Shown: one piece after another, positions 24,889 through 33,936 of the stretch
How the letters are laid out: every line of letters begins with the position of its first letter
Position numbering within the stretch: the stretch's first letter is position 1
Source of the DNA: Arthrobacter alkaliphilus
GTDB taxonomy: Bacteria > Actinomycetota > Actinomycetes > Actinomycetales > Micrococcaceae
Direction of reading: 5' to 3'
NCBI RefSeq assembly: GCF_021483235.1
Contig: NZ_JAKEEC010000001.1
Span: 310,285-374,284 of the forward strand
Length of the DNA stretch: 64,000 nucleotides
Translations under genes and position numbers: made by a program
Notes under the pieces: model-generated
The model's input: only the letters and a program-made list of their open reading frames with translations
Told to the model about the DNA's origin: nothing
Database searches by the model: none

Positions 24889-27052
24889 CTTCAGTCATCG
24901 CGTCGAGGCGCTGCACCAGTTCCTCGACGGAGCCAAGCGGCAGGTCGCACACCATCCCGCGGCACAAATACACTTGCGGCGAGCCGTCCGCGGCAGCCGT
25001 GCGGGCCTCGAGCAGTGGCACCTCCGGTTCCGCGGCCCCGGAACCGGGCAGCGCGCCGTCGTCGGCGGCTTTTCCGGCGGGCGTATCGATCCGGACCGCC
25101 ACCACCATCCCCGGGCTCGGCGAGGCCAACAGGGCGCTGTGGAGTTCCCGCTGCTTCCGGCCCGGAGGTCCGGATACGGCTGCCTCTATGGGGCCGGCCG
25201 CGGCCGCCTGTGCGGTCGCAAGAAGCCATCCCGCTACCCGGGGTGCCCGCCCGGCGATGGACGGCAGCATCGAGAGGATGTTGCCTGCCATGGCGCGGTG
25301 TTCGTGGGACCCCGAGTATGCCGCGTAGGACAGCAGGACACCGGCGAAGGCCGCAGCGCCGCTGGGTGTCGCGTTGTCGAAGGGGTCCAGGCCGGCGTGC
25401 TGGCCCTGCGCGTTGAAGACCTGGGCCGACTCCCCCACGGAGTCCGACAACCTGCCGTCCACCACGAACCGCGTGCAGGCTGCGCCGATCAATTGCTCGG
25501 CAAAGCCGTACCAGCGCCGCTCGCCGGTCACGGCGTACAGGGCCAAAAGGCCTTCGGCGCAGAAGGCGTAGTCTTCCAACAGTCCACTGATACCTCGGGC
25601 AACCCCGTCGTGCGAGACGCGGGTCAGCACACGGCCCGCGGCGGCTCCGGACGAGCTGACCGGCCGCCAATGGACCTGTTCCAGGTAGGCCGCAGCGCTT
25701 TCCGCGGCGGCGATCAGTTCCGGCCTGTCCAGGATTGCCCCCGCTTCGGCAAGCGCCGCGATGGCGAGCCCGTTCCAGCCGGCCACGACCTTGTCGTCCC
25801 GTGCCGGTCGGGGCCGCGCCGAACGTGCGGCGCGCAAAGCGGGCCGGACCCTGTTCCAGAGCCGCGACTCAGGACCGGTGAGTTGGCGCCCTGGATGCAG
25901 CGGAGATCCAAGCTCCGAGACTGTGCCAGAGGGCCCCACGTTCATGAGCCGTGCCACGGCGGCGGCATCTTCCGGCCCCAGCGCCGCTTCGAGGCCCTCG
26001 CGGGTCCACAGGTAGGACGCCCCTTCGTGATGCACTCCATCCACAACGGTGTCAGCGTCGAGCGAGGAAGCAAGTCCGTCCGGCGCCGCGGGATCGCCCA
26101 CGCCGAGCGAGTCGAGCAACCAGTCCGCCACCCGCGACGCCACGCTCGCCGCCTCGTCCGCTGGAAAGACCCCGTTGCCCGGGAGCCGGAGCCAGTGAAC
26201 GTAGGCGCGAAGGAGCTGGGCATTGTCGTGGAGCATCTTCTCGAAATGCGGCACCGACCAGTCCGCGGTCACCGAGTACCGGGCAAAGCCGCCGTCGAGC
26301 TGGTCGCACAGCGCGGAGCGCGCCATCGCCGCGAGGGTCCGCCCGGCCATGTCCCGGGCCGCGTCAGACGTCTCAGAGGGCACCGCCGCGTGCCTGAGCA
26401 GGAACTCAAGAACCGCCGACGGCGGGAACTTGGGGGCGCCGCCGAAGCCACCGCGGTCGGGGTCTTCCGATCGGGCGAGAAGTCGGACGGCTTCCGACAA
26501 CAGGCTCCTGTCCAGGCTTTCGGCCGGCCTGTCGAGGAAAACTGCCGAGGCGAGGTGGGCATCGCCCATGCCGGCGGCAAGGCCACGGGCGTTCTGTTCG
26601 ACGGCGTCACGGCGTTCCAGCCACGCCTCGTGGACCGCTTCGAGCACCTGGCGGAAAGACGGCCGGCCCGGCTGGGGTATTGGCGGGAAGTAGGTGCCGG
26701 CATGGAAAGCGAGGCCCTCGGGCGTCAGGAAGACGGACATCGGCCAGCCGCCCTCGCCGCTGATGGCCTGGGTGGCAGCCATGTAGATCGAGTCCACGTC
26801 GGGCCGTTCTTCGCGGTCCACCTTGATAGCCACGAAATGTGCGTTCAGGTAGTCGGCGGTGTCCTGGTCTTCGAAGGACTCGTGGGCCATGACGTGGCAC
26901 CAATGGCACGCGGCGTAGCCAATGGAGAGGAAAACGGGGACGTCACGACGTTCAGCTTCAGCGAAAGCCTCATCACCGAATGGCTGCCAATCGACAGGAT
27001 TGTCCTTGTGCTGCAGGAGGTAGCTACTGAATTCGCTGGAAAGTCGGTTCAC
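24866..27052 (-). CDS. DUF255 thioredoxin-like protein (YyaL/SSP411 family)
   Basis: A 728-residue protein. Residues 1-150 form a thioredoxin-like DUF255 domain ([20 protein letters not shown] and [11 protein letters not shown] with the Cys49-x-x-Cys52 pair). The rest is an alpha/alpha toroid similar to glycoside hydrolase folds, as in B. subtilis YyaL and human SSP411. Function unknown. I chose the GTG at 27052 because the family begins with NRLxxExSPYLLQH; the longer open frame to 27124 overlaps the next gene. It overlaps the convergent trhA by 23 bp. Confidence 0.92.
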   Translation of the reverse strand: MNRLSSEFSSYLLQHKDNPVDWQPFGDEAFAEAERRDVPVFLSIGYAACHWCHVMAHESFEDQDTADYLNAHFVAIKVDREERPDVDSIYMAATQAISGEGGWPMSVFLTPEGLAFHAGTYFPPIPQPGRPSFRQVLEAVHEAWLERRDAVEQNARGLAAGMGDAHLASAVFLDRPAESLDRSLLSEAVRLLARSEDPDRGGFGGAPKFPPSAVLEFLLRHAAVPSETSDAARDMAGRTLAAMARSALCDQLDGGFARYSVTADWSVPHFEKMLHDNAQLLRAYVHWLRLPGNGVFPADEAASVASRVADWLLDSLGVGDPAAPDGLASSLDADTVVDGVHHEGASYLWTREGLEAALGPEDAAAVARLMNVGPSGTVSELGSPLHPGRQLTGPESRLWNRVRPALRAARSARPRPARDDKVVAGWNGLAIAALAEAGAILDRPELIAAAESAAAYLEQVHWRPVSSSGAAAGRVLTRVSHDGVARGISGLLEDYAFCAEGLLALYAVTGERRWYGFAEQLIGAACTRFVVDGRLSDSVGESAQVFNAQGQHAGLDPFDNATPSGAAAFAGVLLSYAAYSGSHEHRAMAGNILSMLPSIAGRAPRVAGWLLATAQAAAAGPIEAAVSGPPGRKQRELHSALLASPSPGMVVAVRIDTPAGKAADDGALPGSGAAEPEVPLLEARTAAADGSPQVYLCRGMVCDLPLGSVEELVQRLDAMTEASSAGPS

Positions 27053-27098
27053 GATTCCATCATGTCCCAGACCCGCGGCGGCGGGACAGTGGGCTGGG

Positions 27099-27515
27099 CT
27101 ACCGGGTCGCCACTGCCTGGGCAATGGTGAATTCGACCACGAGCACCAGCACAGCGAGGACCGGGAAGGTTGCGCTCAGCGTGACGATGGTTGTAGAGAG
27201 CGCGCGGCGCGGACCCTTACGGGCCTTGGCAACGATTGCGAGAATAAGGGCAAGGAGGATCATTGGACCCCACATCCAAACCGACTCAATGGGGTATGCC
27301 AACGCTGCCCAAGCTGCAGCGGTATCGCCTCCCCTAGCTGCCTTGGAGACGCTGAGGCCAACGAGGCAAGCCACGAGGTAAGTTACGAAACCGGCCACCC
27401 AGGAGCCGGCGGCATACACGGCAAGATCGGCGGAGCGGCCTCCGGCCAGCTCACCGTCGCCGGTATTTAGCGAAGCGGTCTCATTGCCAAGAGGGTATTT
27501 CGGGAAGTCCGTCAT
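27099..27515 (-). CDS. Small membrane protein, unknown function
   Basis: A 138-residue protein with a polar N-terminus (about 35 residues) and three hydrophobic segments, near residues 36-58, 77-95 and 107-133, between which lies a basic stretch ([10 protein letters not shown]). I recognize no family. The ATG at 27515 follows GGGGACC, a usable Shine-Dalgarno sequence. It lies 46 bp upstream of the DUF255 gene on the same strand and may be cotranscribed with it. Confidence 0.7.
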   Translation of the reverse strand: MTDFPKYPLGNETASLNTGDGELAGGRSADLAVYAAGSWVAGFVTYLVACLVGLSVSKAARGGDTAAAWAALAYPIESVWMWGPMILLALILAIVAKARKGPRRALSTTIVTLSATFPVLAVLVLVVEFTIAQAVATR

Positions 27516-27681
27516 CCTGGTCCCCTGTCAGTTGGTCGCGTAGTTGCTCAGCCTTTGGATTCAACCCGATGCGAGCTGGCCAAGGATAAGCAGCCTATTA
27601 CTACACTGACTTTATAAAACCTTTAGCAGGAGACACAAGACCGGCGACCTTCGCCCCGGCCATTTCGCGGTCCTGCATGGC

Positions 27682-27984
27682 TCAGCGGGCTCCGGTGCCC
27701 GTATCGCCGTCGGACTCTTCCGCGTTCGACTCGCCCGGCGCGGCGCCGGCGGCATCGCCCGCCTCTGCGGCAAGACGGGCTTCCTCAACCTGGGCGCGGT
27801 AGCGGACCCGCCGGATCCGCCGGACCATGTCAACGATCAGGAAGGTCGTAAGCACCACGATGAACGCGGTCAGGATGAAACCCCAGGTCCCCGGGGTCAC
27901 CTGGTCTTCCGCCAGGCCAGGGCGCAGCGACGGAGTCGGCGAAGGCGACGGGGTCGCGGCCAGGGCAATGAGCAAGTGGTGCAC
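27682..27984 (-). CDS. Small membrane protein downstream of mca
   Basis: A 100-residue protein with a hydrophobic start, a Pro/Ser-rich linker, one membrane segment near residues 32-52 (GFILTAFIVVLTTFLIVDMV) and an acidic, Glu/Ala-rich tail. I do not know a function. It starts with GTG and has AGAAGG upstream. It is 70 bp downstream of mca on the same strand, an arrangement that suggests cotranscription. Confidence 0.72.
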   Translation of the reverse strand: MHHLLIALAATPSPSPTPSLRPGLAEDQVTPGTWGFILTAFIVVLTTFLIVDMVRRIRRVRYRAQVEEARLAAEAGDAAGAAPGESNAEESDGDTGTGAR

Positions 27985-28054
27985 GGTTCAAACCTTCTGT
28001 GGGAGTTTCCAGCCGGTTGGCGACTTCTACGCTTGATAGAAATCGCCGGCGATC

Positions 28055-28960
28055 CTATCTTAGCCCTGTGAACAGGTCCTTTTCCGGCAGGTCGACCGGG
28101 ATACGGGAGTGGACCAGCGTGTAGTCCTCCCACGGCCACGCCTTCCGCTGCATTTCCGGCGACACCGCGAAGAAGAAACCGAGCGGATCGACCTGGGTCC
28201 GGTGCGCCCTGAGTGCGTCGTCACGGGCCTCGAAGTAGTCACCGCAATCCACCTGCGTGGTGGTCAGATGCGTGGGCCTCGGCGGAGTGTGTCCTTCCGC
28301 ATCGGCTTCCAGCCATGCGGCAAGCCGTTCGGCGTAGGGCGATTGCAGCCCCGCTTCCTCGAGGGCGAAATGCAGGGCACGGAAACGTTCGGGGCTGAAG
28401 GCCCGGTCGTAATACAGCTTGGTCGGCGCCCAGCTTTCGCCCGTCCCGGGGTAGCGCTCCGGATCACCTGCAGCATCGAAGGCTTCGACAGCAACCTTGT
28501 GGGCCATGATGTGGTCAGGATGCGGGTAACCGCCATTTTCGTCGTAGCTCACCATGACGTGCGGCTTGAAGTCCCGGACCAAGCGGACCAGCGGCGCCGC
28601 CGCCCGTTGGAGTGGCTGGAGCGCAAAGCAGCCGCTGGGCAATGGTGGCAACGGATCGCCTTCGGGCAGGCCGGAATCCACGAAGCCCAACCAACGCTGC
28701 TTGATTCCCAAGACCGCGGCAGCCTCCTTCATTTCCAAGCGGCGCGCGCCGGCCATGTCCCGTTTCGGGTGCGGAGCCGACTCCATGGCCGGGTTTTGGA
28801 TGTCCCCGCGGGAGCCGTCGGTGCACGTAGCCACCATGACCTCCACACCGGAAGCCGCATACATGGCCATGGTGGCCGCGCCTTTGCTTGACTCGTCGTC
28901 CGGGTGCGCATGGACGGCGAGCAGCCGGAGCTGCGTGTCGGGGCTGGTGGATGTGCTCAT
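28055..28960 (-). CDS. mca: Mycothiol S-conjugate amidase
   Basis: Cleaves mycothiol S-conjugates of toxins into a mercapturic acid for export and GlcN-Ins, the detoxification arm of mycothiol metabolism. The 301-residue protein has the zinc-binding VHAHPDDESSKG (His19, Asp22) and YPHPDHIMAH (His147, His150) of the LmbE-like deacetylase fold; Asp140 is in the SYDENGG segment. The start at 28960 has GAGGA upstream; a longer frame to 29014 is less likely. A mycothiol enzyme marks the organism as an actinobacterium. It is divergent from the DUF4307 gene. Confidence 0.95.
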   Translation of the reverse strand: MSTSTSPDTQLRLLAVHAHPDDESSKGAATMAMYAASGVEVMVATCTDGSRGDIQNPAMESAPHPKRDMAGARRLEMKEAAAVLGIKQRWLGFVDSGLPEGDPLPPLPSGCFALQPLQRAAAPLVRLVRDFKPHVMVSYDENGGYPHPDHIMAHKVAVEAFDAAGDPERYPGTGESWAPTKLYYDRAFSPERFRALHFALEEAGLQSPYAERLAAWLEADAEGHTPPRPTHLTTTQVDCGDYFEARDDALRAHRTQVDPLGFFFAVSPEMQRKAWPWEDYTLVHSRIPVDLPEKDLFTGLR

Positions 28961-29074
28961 CCGGTACGGTTCCTCTTTCCGGGTCATGCTGGTCTGGGTT
29001 GCTGGTGGCTGCACTGATCAGGTAGTTCGAAAGCGTGCGACTCCGCTGTGTGCGACCAGGCGCCGGAAGCCAAC

Positions 29075-29080
29075 TAAACT
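29075..29080 (+). promoter_or_regulatory. -10 hexamer TAAACT, probable leaderless start
   Basis: TAAACT ends 6 nt before the GTG start of the DUF4307 gene at 29087. No Shine-Dalgarno sequence lies in between. Confidence 0.6.
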
Positions 29081-29086
29081 AGATGG

Positions 29087-29545
29087 GTGACTTCCGAAGA
29101 CCCATCGGCTACGGCGCTGCCGGCAAGTACCAGCCTAGCCAATCGCTACGGCAGCCAAAAGCGCGCCCTCGGAGGGAAAACCAAACGGTACATCGTCGTC
29201 GCCGTCCTCCTCGTGGTGATCGGGCTCTTGTTCTGGGTCGCAACATCTTCCTCACAGTCGTCGGTGTCCTTCAAGGACCTCGGCTACACCACCACCGACG
29301 CCACCCAGTCGGAGGTCAATTTCCAGGTCACCAAGAACCCCGGGGCCACCGCAAAATGCGCGGTCAAGGCCATGGATTCCAAGTTCGCCGTGGTCGGCTG
29401 GAAAGTGGTGGAGATCGACCCGAACACCCTCAAGGACGGCACGGAGGGCGGCAGGACAACCGCCCACCGGACCGTACTGCACACCGAGTCCGAGGCCGTG
29501 TCCGCCGTCGTGGACAACTGCTGGATCGTGGACGGCGGCAAATAG
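29087..29545 (+). CDS. DUF4307 family membrane protein
   Basis: A 152-residue protein: polar N-terminus, one membrane segment near residues 34-53 (YIVVAVLLVVIGLLFWVATS) and an extracytoplasmic domain with two Cys (TAKCAVKAM and VDNCWIV) that may form a disulfide. DUF4307 is an actinobacterial family of unknown function, often found by mca and greA as here. It begins with GTG, placed 6 nt after a TAAACT hexamer, so the mRNA is probably leaderless. Confidence 0.9.
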   Translation: MTSEDPSATALPASTSLANRYGSQKRALGGKTKRYIVVAVLLVVIGLLFWVATSSSQSSVSFKDLGYTTTDATQSEVNFQVTKNPGATAKCAVKAMDSKFAVVGWKVVEIDPNTLKDGTEGGRTTAHRTVLHTESEAVSAVVDNCWIVDGGK

Positions 29546-29698
29546 CAAACGTGTGACGTAAAACTCAGCAAGCTTGGGTTTGTCCACAGGATTGACTACA
29601 CTGGATCAATACCTTAACCCCGCTGAGTTGGTTGCTGAGTTCCACGAGTGGCCTCCACCGGCGGGGTCTTTGCTTGTCAGATCCATAAGGAGAAATCC

Positions 29699-30193
29699 GT
29701 GTCGACCACCAACAGCGCGCCCGCAGCTTGGCTTACCCAGGACGCATATGACCGCTTGAAGGCAGAGCTGGACCACCTATCCGGCCCTGGCCGTGCGGAG
29801 ATCGTGCAGAAGATCGAAGCCGCCCGCCAGGAAGGCGATCTTAAGGAAAACGGCGGATACCACGCCGCCAAGGAAGAGCAGGGCAAGATCGAAGCCCGCA
29901 TCCGCCAGCTGACCGTACTTTTGCGCGACGCACAGGTCGGCGAAGCCCCGGCCGATGACGGAATCGTCGAACCCGGCATGGTGGTCGTCGCCCGCATCGC
30001 CGGCGACGAAGAGACCTTCCTGCTCGGATCCCGCGAAATCGCCGGCGATTCCGATCTGGACGTCTTCAGTGAGAAGTCACCTCTCGGCGTCGCGATCATG
30101 GGCCACAAGGAAGGCGACAAGATCAGTTACGTCGCCCCCAACGGCAAGGAAATCCCGGTGGAGATCGTTTCCGCCAAGCCGTTCACCGGCTGA
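29699..30193 (+). CDS. greA: Transcription elongation factor GreA
   Basis: Rescues backtracked RNA polymerase by stimulating transcript cleavage. The 164-residue protein has the N-terminal coiled coil (DRLKAELDHLSGPGRAEI), the KIEAARQEGDLKENGGYHAA segment carrying the tip acidic residues, and the C-terminal FKBP-like domain. It starts with GTG at 29699 with AAGGAG six bases upstream; a longer frame to 29648 is rejected. Upstream is a TTGGGT-like element with TACACT about 18 bp downstream that may be its promoter. A strong hairpin follows its stop. Confidence 0.97.
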   Translation: MSTTNSAPAAWLTQDAYDRLKAELDHLSGPGRAEIVQKIEAARQEGDLKENGGYHAAKEEQGKIEARIRQLTVLLRDAQVGEAPADDGIVEPGMVVVARIAGDEETFLLGSREIAGDSDLDVFSEKSPLGVAIMGHKEGDKISYVAPNGKEIPVEIVSAKPFTG

Positions 30194-30211
30194 TAAGTCC
30201 GCGAAACAACG

Positions 30212-30250
30212 ACGCCGGCCCTCCCCTTTACCTTCGGGGCGGGCCGGCGT
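30212..30250. terminator. Bidirectional terminator between greA and ilvA
   Basis: Arms at 30212-30226 and 30236-30250 (ACGCCGGCCC with a bulge then CCCC, and the complement) enclose a 9-nt loop. It separates the convergent genes greA and ilvA and is followed on the minus strand by CGTTGTTTCG, so it can serve both. Confidence 0.8.
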
Positions 30251-30263
30251 TGTGCTTTCGGCG

Positions 30264-31502
30264 TCAGTGCACCACGATCGGGTGGAAGCCCTCAGCGCGA
30301 AGCGCCGCGAGGACCTGCTCGCTGTGTTCGTGGCCTTTGGTTTCCAGGTTGACGGTGATGGAGACATCGCCCATGCTGATCGCGCCGCCCACCCGGGTGT
30401 GGTCGAGGCCGGTCACATTGGCGTCGTTTTCGGCGATGATGCGGGCAATGGTGGCCAAGGAACCGGGGCGGTCATCCAGCATCATGCGGACGGTCATAAA
30501 ACGCCCCGCAGCCGAGAGGCCGCGCTGGATCACCTTGAGCATCAGCATGGGGTCGATGTTGCCGCCCGACAGGATGACAGCCGTGGTTCCCGGGTTCTCG
30601 ATCTTGCCGTCCATGAGTGCCGCGACGCCGACGGCACCGGCCGGCTCGACCACCATCTTGGCGCGTTCGAGGAGGAAGATAAGCGCCCGGGCCAAGGAAT
30701 CTTCACTCACCGTCACCACGTCGTCCACGAGTTCGCGGATGATGCTGAACGGCAGCTGGCCGGGGCGTCCGACGGCGATGCCGTCCGCCATGGTGGAAAC
30801 CTTCTTGAGCGGCACCAAGGCATCAGCGGCGAGTGACGGCGGGTAGGCAGCCGCGTTCTCCGCCTGCACGCCGATGATCCGGATCTCGCGTCCCAGTTCA
30901 CGGGCCCGCGCCTTGATCGCGACGGCGACTCCCGCGAGCAGGCCGCCGCCGCCGACGCCCATCAGGACAGTGTCGACGTTGGGCACCTGGTCCAGGATTT
31001 CGAGCCCGACAGTGCCCTGGCCGGATACGACGTCGACGTTGTCGAACGGGTGGACGAAGACGGCTCCTGTTTCGTTCGCGTAGCGTTGCGCCTCCGCCAG
31101 GGCCTCGTCGACGTTGTGTCCGTGCAGGACGACTTCGGCGCCGTGGCTGCGGGTCGCGGCAAGCTTCGGAAGAGCGACACCGAGGGGCATGTAGATGCGG
31201 GCCTTGATTCCGAGGCTTTTCGCCGCCACCGCGACGCCTTGCGCGTGGTTGCCTGCCGAAGCCGCTACGACGCCGCGCTTCTTCTCCTCGGGAGACAGCC
31301 GTGCCATCCGCACGTATGCCCCGCGGACCTTGAAGGACCCGGCCCGCTGGAGGTTCTCGCATTTGAAGAAGACCTCTCCGCCTACCATCGCTCCCAGGGC
31401 CCGTGAGGACTCGATGGGGGTCTTGGTAATAATGCCCTCGAGCAGCTCCCGCGCCTTAAGGACATCGTCCAGCGTGACGGGCAGGGTATCGAGGGTATTC
31501 AC
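30264..31502 (-). CDS. ilvA: Threonine ammonia-lyase
   Basis: PLP enzyme deaminating threonine to 2-oxobutanoate, the first committed step to isoleucine. The 412-residue protein has the PLP lysine Lys58 in AGSFKVRGAY, the phosphate-binding GVGGGGLLAG and an ACT-type regulatory domain in the last 75 residues. The single ACT domain and length match the shorter, catabolic-type or feedback-regulated enzymes. It starts with GTG at 31502 with AAGGAG upstream. The Shine-Dalgarno sequence lies inside the end of the upstream AI-2E transporter gene. Confidence 0.95.
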   Translation of the reverse strand: MNTLDTLPVTLDDVLKARELLEGIITKTPIESSRALGAMVGGEVFFKCENLQRAGSFKVRGAYVRMARLSPEEKKRGVVAASAGNHAQGVAVAAKSLGIKARIYMPLGVALPKLAATRSHGAEVVLHGHNVDEALAEAQRYANETGAVFVHPFDNVDVVSGQGTVGLEILDQVPNVDTVLMGVGGGGLLAGVAVAIKARARELGREIRIIGVQAENAAAYPPSLAADALVPLKKVSTMADGIAVGRPGQLPFSIIRELVDDVVTVSEDSLARALIFLLERAKMVVEPAGAVGVAALMDGKIENPGTTAVILSGGNIDPMLMLKVIQRGLSAAGRFMTVRMMLDDRPGSLATIARIIAENDANVTGLDHTRVGGAISMGDVSITVNLETKGHEHSEQVLAALRAEGFHPIVVH

Positions 31503-31505
31503 GGG

Positions 31506-32843
31506 TTAATCTCCTTTGTTGGTGTGCTGTGCGGCATCCCGCGGGAATGTCCGTTCCGCAGCCGCGTGCTGACCTGCGGCACCTTCGCCGCTGTTGGACC
31601 GCGCGTCCGCGTTGGCGCCGGGACGGTGGATCTCCTTGATGGTCGCTTCCTCGTCGGAGTCCGATGGTGCAGTTCCCGCGCCGGCGTACGCCGTCATCAG
31701 TCCTTCATCATGTTCCCACGTCCGGGCGGCAATATAGCGAACCGCCGTATTTGCTACGGCGAGGAGCGGGACGGCAAAGAGCGCTCCCGGGATTCCGGCA
31801 AGGTAGGAACCGGCCGCGACCGACAAGATCACGGCGACAGGGTGCAAAGATACTGCTTTGCCCATGATGAGCGGCTGGAGGATGTGGCTCTCAAGCTGCT
31901 GCACGAACAACACGATGGCCAACATGATGAGCGCGTTGACCGGGCCGTTGGCCACCAAGGCCAGGAGAATGGCGATGGCGCCCGTCACGAGGGCACCGAC
32001 CACCGGGATGAACGAACCGAGGAACACCAAGACACCCAGCGGCAGGGCGAGCGGAACCTGGATGAGCGCTGCGCCGACGCCGATCCCCAAGGCGTCTACG
32101 AACGCTACGAACAGCTGGATGCGAACGTAGCTCACCATGGACGACCAGCCGCGCCGGCCGGCGCCGTACGTCGCTGCGCGCGCAGCCCTCGGCAGGAGTC
32201 CGACGACGAAGCGCCAGATCCTGGATCCTTCAAGAAGGAAAAAGATCAGGATGAACAGTGCCAGGACCATTCCCGCGGCGAAATGCCCGGCGGTACTGCC
32301 GAACGACAGCGCACCAGTGAGGATGCTGCTGCTGTTGTTCTGCAGGGCCGAGGTGGCGCCCTGGATGTAGGTTTCGATCTGGTCCGCGGTCAGGTGCAAC
32401 GGCCCGTCAGCCAGCCACGCCTGGACTTGCTGGACGCCCGTGAGCGCCTCCTGCCACAGCTCGCCGAACCCCACAACGAGCTGCCGTCCCACCAATGCCA
32501 AGGCTGCCGCGATGACCCCGAGGAATCCCACGACCGTAACGGCAACGGCCGCTCCTTGCGGCATTTTGAACTTCATCAGCCACCCCGTGACCGGGTAGAG
32601 CAACCCCGCCAGGAGGGCGGCGACCATGAGCGGGATGATGAGGAAGCTGACCTTCCCCAACAGCCAAATGAGGGCTCCAACGACCACCATGATGAGGCCC
32701 ACCCGCCAGGCCCACGCGGCACCAATCCGCACTCCGTACGGAATGTCCTGTGCAATGTGGTGCTCCGACACGGGCCTTGGCACAGACACATGCACAGCGG
32801 AAACGGGGTCACGTGATGGTGTGGCGTCCTGTGCTGGCGTCAT
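31506..32843 (-). CDS. AI-2E family transporter
   Basis: A 445-residue polytopic protein of the AI-2E/TqsA/PerM family with about eight hydrophobic segments and a conserved FLGSFIPVVGALVTGA region, followed by a long hydrophilic acidic tail (residues 385-445). Substrate is uncertain; family members include sodium/proton antiporters and exporters. The last codons (NKGD, stop) contain the Shine-Dalgarno sequence of ilvA, so the two are coupled. The start ATG at 32843 has GGGGGA just upstream; an AATTAT hexamer 6 nt upstream could also give a leaderless mRNA. Confidence 0.9.
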   Translation of the reverse strand: MTPAQDATPSRDPVSAVHVSVPRPVSEHHIAQDIPYGVRIGAAWAWRVGLIMVVVGALIWLLGKVSFLIIPLMVAALLAGLLYPVTGWLMKFKMPQGAAVAVTVVGFLGVIAAALALVGRQLVVGFGELWQEALTGVQQVQAWLADGPLHLTADQIETYIQGATSALQNNSSSILTGALSFGSTAGHFAAGMVLALFILIFFLLEGSRIWRFVVGLLPRAARAATYGAGRRGWSSMVSYVRIQLFVAFVDALGIGVGAALIQVPLALPLGVLVFLGSFIPVVGALVTGAIAILLALVANGPVNALIMLAIVLFVQQLESHILQPLIMGKAVSLHPVAVILSVAAGSYLAGIPGALFAVPLLAVANTAVRYIAARTWEHDEGLMTAYAGAGTAPSDSDEEATIKEIHRPGANADARSNSGEGAAGQHAAAERTFPRDAAQHTNKGD

Positions 32844-32883
32844 TCCCCCATAATTCCGCAGGGAGTGCCGGATGCGAAAAAAG

Positions 32884-33834
32884 TTACAGGGCGCCCACGA
32901 TCCCCCATCTCATCGTGAAGGTCTCCCCTGGCTCAAGCCATCGGAGGCCCTCCCCCGAGTTGAAGGCGTTCGCCGGGCCGGTCATGGGCTCGAACGCGAC
33001 CGCCTTCGTGCGGCCCGGGAAAGTATCGGTCACGAAGACATGGACAAATGCGCAGTTTTCGTCCTGCTCCAAGGAGACGCTCCGGCCATCCGGCGCCGAC
33101 AGCGTGTGGCGGGCGATGCCGCCGTCGAACTCCAGATCGGTGAACGACACATCGATATCCAGGGCGCCCACGCCCCTGCCGCCGCCAAGATTGAAGTCAC
33201 CCTCGGCGGGCACCGAACTGCGCGGAATCTTCCGCTCGTCTGCCACGAGCCTGGTGCGGGCTTGGACAGTCAGAACCATTTCTTCCGGCGGAACATCCCC
33301 TATCCGGAAATACGGGTGTGCCCCGAGGACGAACGGCGCGGGGGCCGCCGAATCATTGATGAAACTCTGGGAAACCCGCAACGCGAGAGCTGCGTCGATC
33401 TCGTAGTGGACCCGGTGCCGCGCCAGGAAAGGGTAGCCGTGCTGCGGGAAGATCACTGCTTCGAGGGTCACGGAGAACTCGTCTTCCGCCACGAGGGCGT
33501 AGGACGAATTGCGCAGGAGCCCGTGGCTCGCGTTGTTGCGGGACACCTCCGTGATGTCCAGTTGTTGCTTTTTGCCGTCGAGATACCAGATCCCGTCCTC
33601 GATCCGGTTGGCCCACGGGGCCAAGGTAATTCCGGCGGCATTGGGCGGAATGTGGGCGTCGCCATAGCTCTCGGTGAGCTGGACGCCGTCGCGGCTGAAC
33701 AACCGCAAGCCTGCGGCGAGCTCCGTGACGACAGCGAGCGCATCTCCGCGGCGGATCTCGAATTGACGGCCGCTGGCAAAGCGGCGGGGCACGGCTTGTT
33801 CGCCCGGCGAGGAAGGCTGCGTTGTGGGAGGCAT
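32884..33834 (-). CDS. Aldose 1-epimerase family protein
   Basis: Galactose mutarotase-like enzyme that interconverts alpha and beta aldose anomers. The 316-residue protein shows the family segments LAPWANRI, NNASHGLLRN and LGAHPYFRIG; His residues in SHGLL and GAHPYF are the catalytic pair. It is divergent from galT and so probably feeds the Leloir pathway. I chose the ATG at 33834, where a TACGGT hexamer ends exactly 6 nt upstream; a frame extending to 33867 is rejected. Confidence 0.93.
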   Translation of the reverse strand: MPPTTQPSSPGEQAVPRRFASGRQFEIRRGDALAVVTELAAGLRLFSRDGVQLTESYGDAHIPPNAAGITLAPWANRIEDGIWYLDGKKQQLDITEVSRNNASHGLLRNSSYALVAEDEFSVTLEAVIFPQHGYPFLARHRVHYEIDAALALRVSQSFINDSAAPAPFVLGAHPYFRIGDVPPEEMVLTVQARTRLVADERKIPRSSVPAEGDFNLGGGRGVGALDIDVSFTDLEFDGGIARHTLSAPDGRSVSLEQDENCAFVHVFVTDTFPGRTKAVAFEPMTGPANAFNSGEGLRWLEPGETFTMRWGIVGAL

Positions 33835-33936
33835 GGCACCACCGTACTGCATCCTGCGTGTTACCAAACGCGCTCCCGCATGTTCTTTTTTGTTAGATAT
33901 TTTGCCTTTTTGATCGCTCTATGACACCATAAATCC
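33835..33936. promoter_or_regulatory. A+T-rich divergent promoter between the epimerase and galT genes
   Basis: The 102-bp gap holds the TACGGT hexamer of the epimerase gene, then an A+T-rich stretch with T-runs at 33886-33891, 33900-33903 and 33907-33911, unusual in this GC-rich segment. TATGAC at 33920-33925 lies 11 nt before the galT ATG and may be its -10 site. A regulator of the galactose genes could bind here, but I see no clean dyad. Confidence 0.5.
33841..33846 (-). promoter_or_regulatory. -10 hexamer TACGGT, probable leaderless start
   Basis: On the minus strand TACGGT ends 6 nt before the ATG at 33834 of the aldose epimerase gene. Confidence 0.5.

Noticed and set aside
24974..27130. 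718-codon plus-strand frame across the DUF255 gene
   Set aside because: It is antisense to a protein with a conserved CxxC thioredoxin domain; composition is Arg/Gly-rich, as in other shadows.
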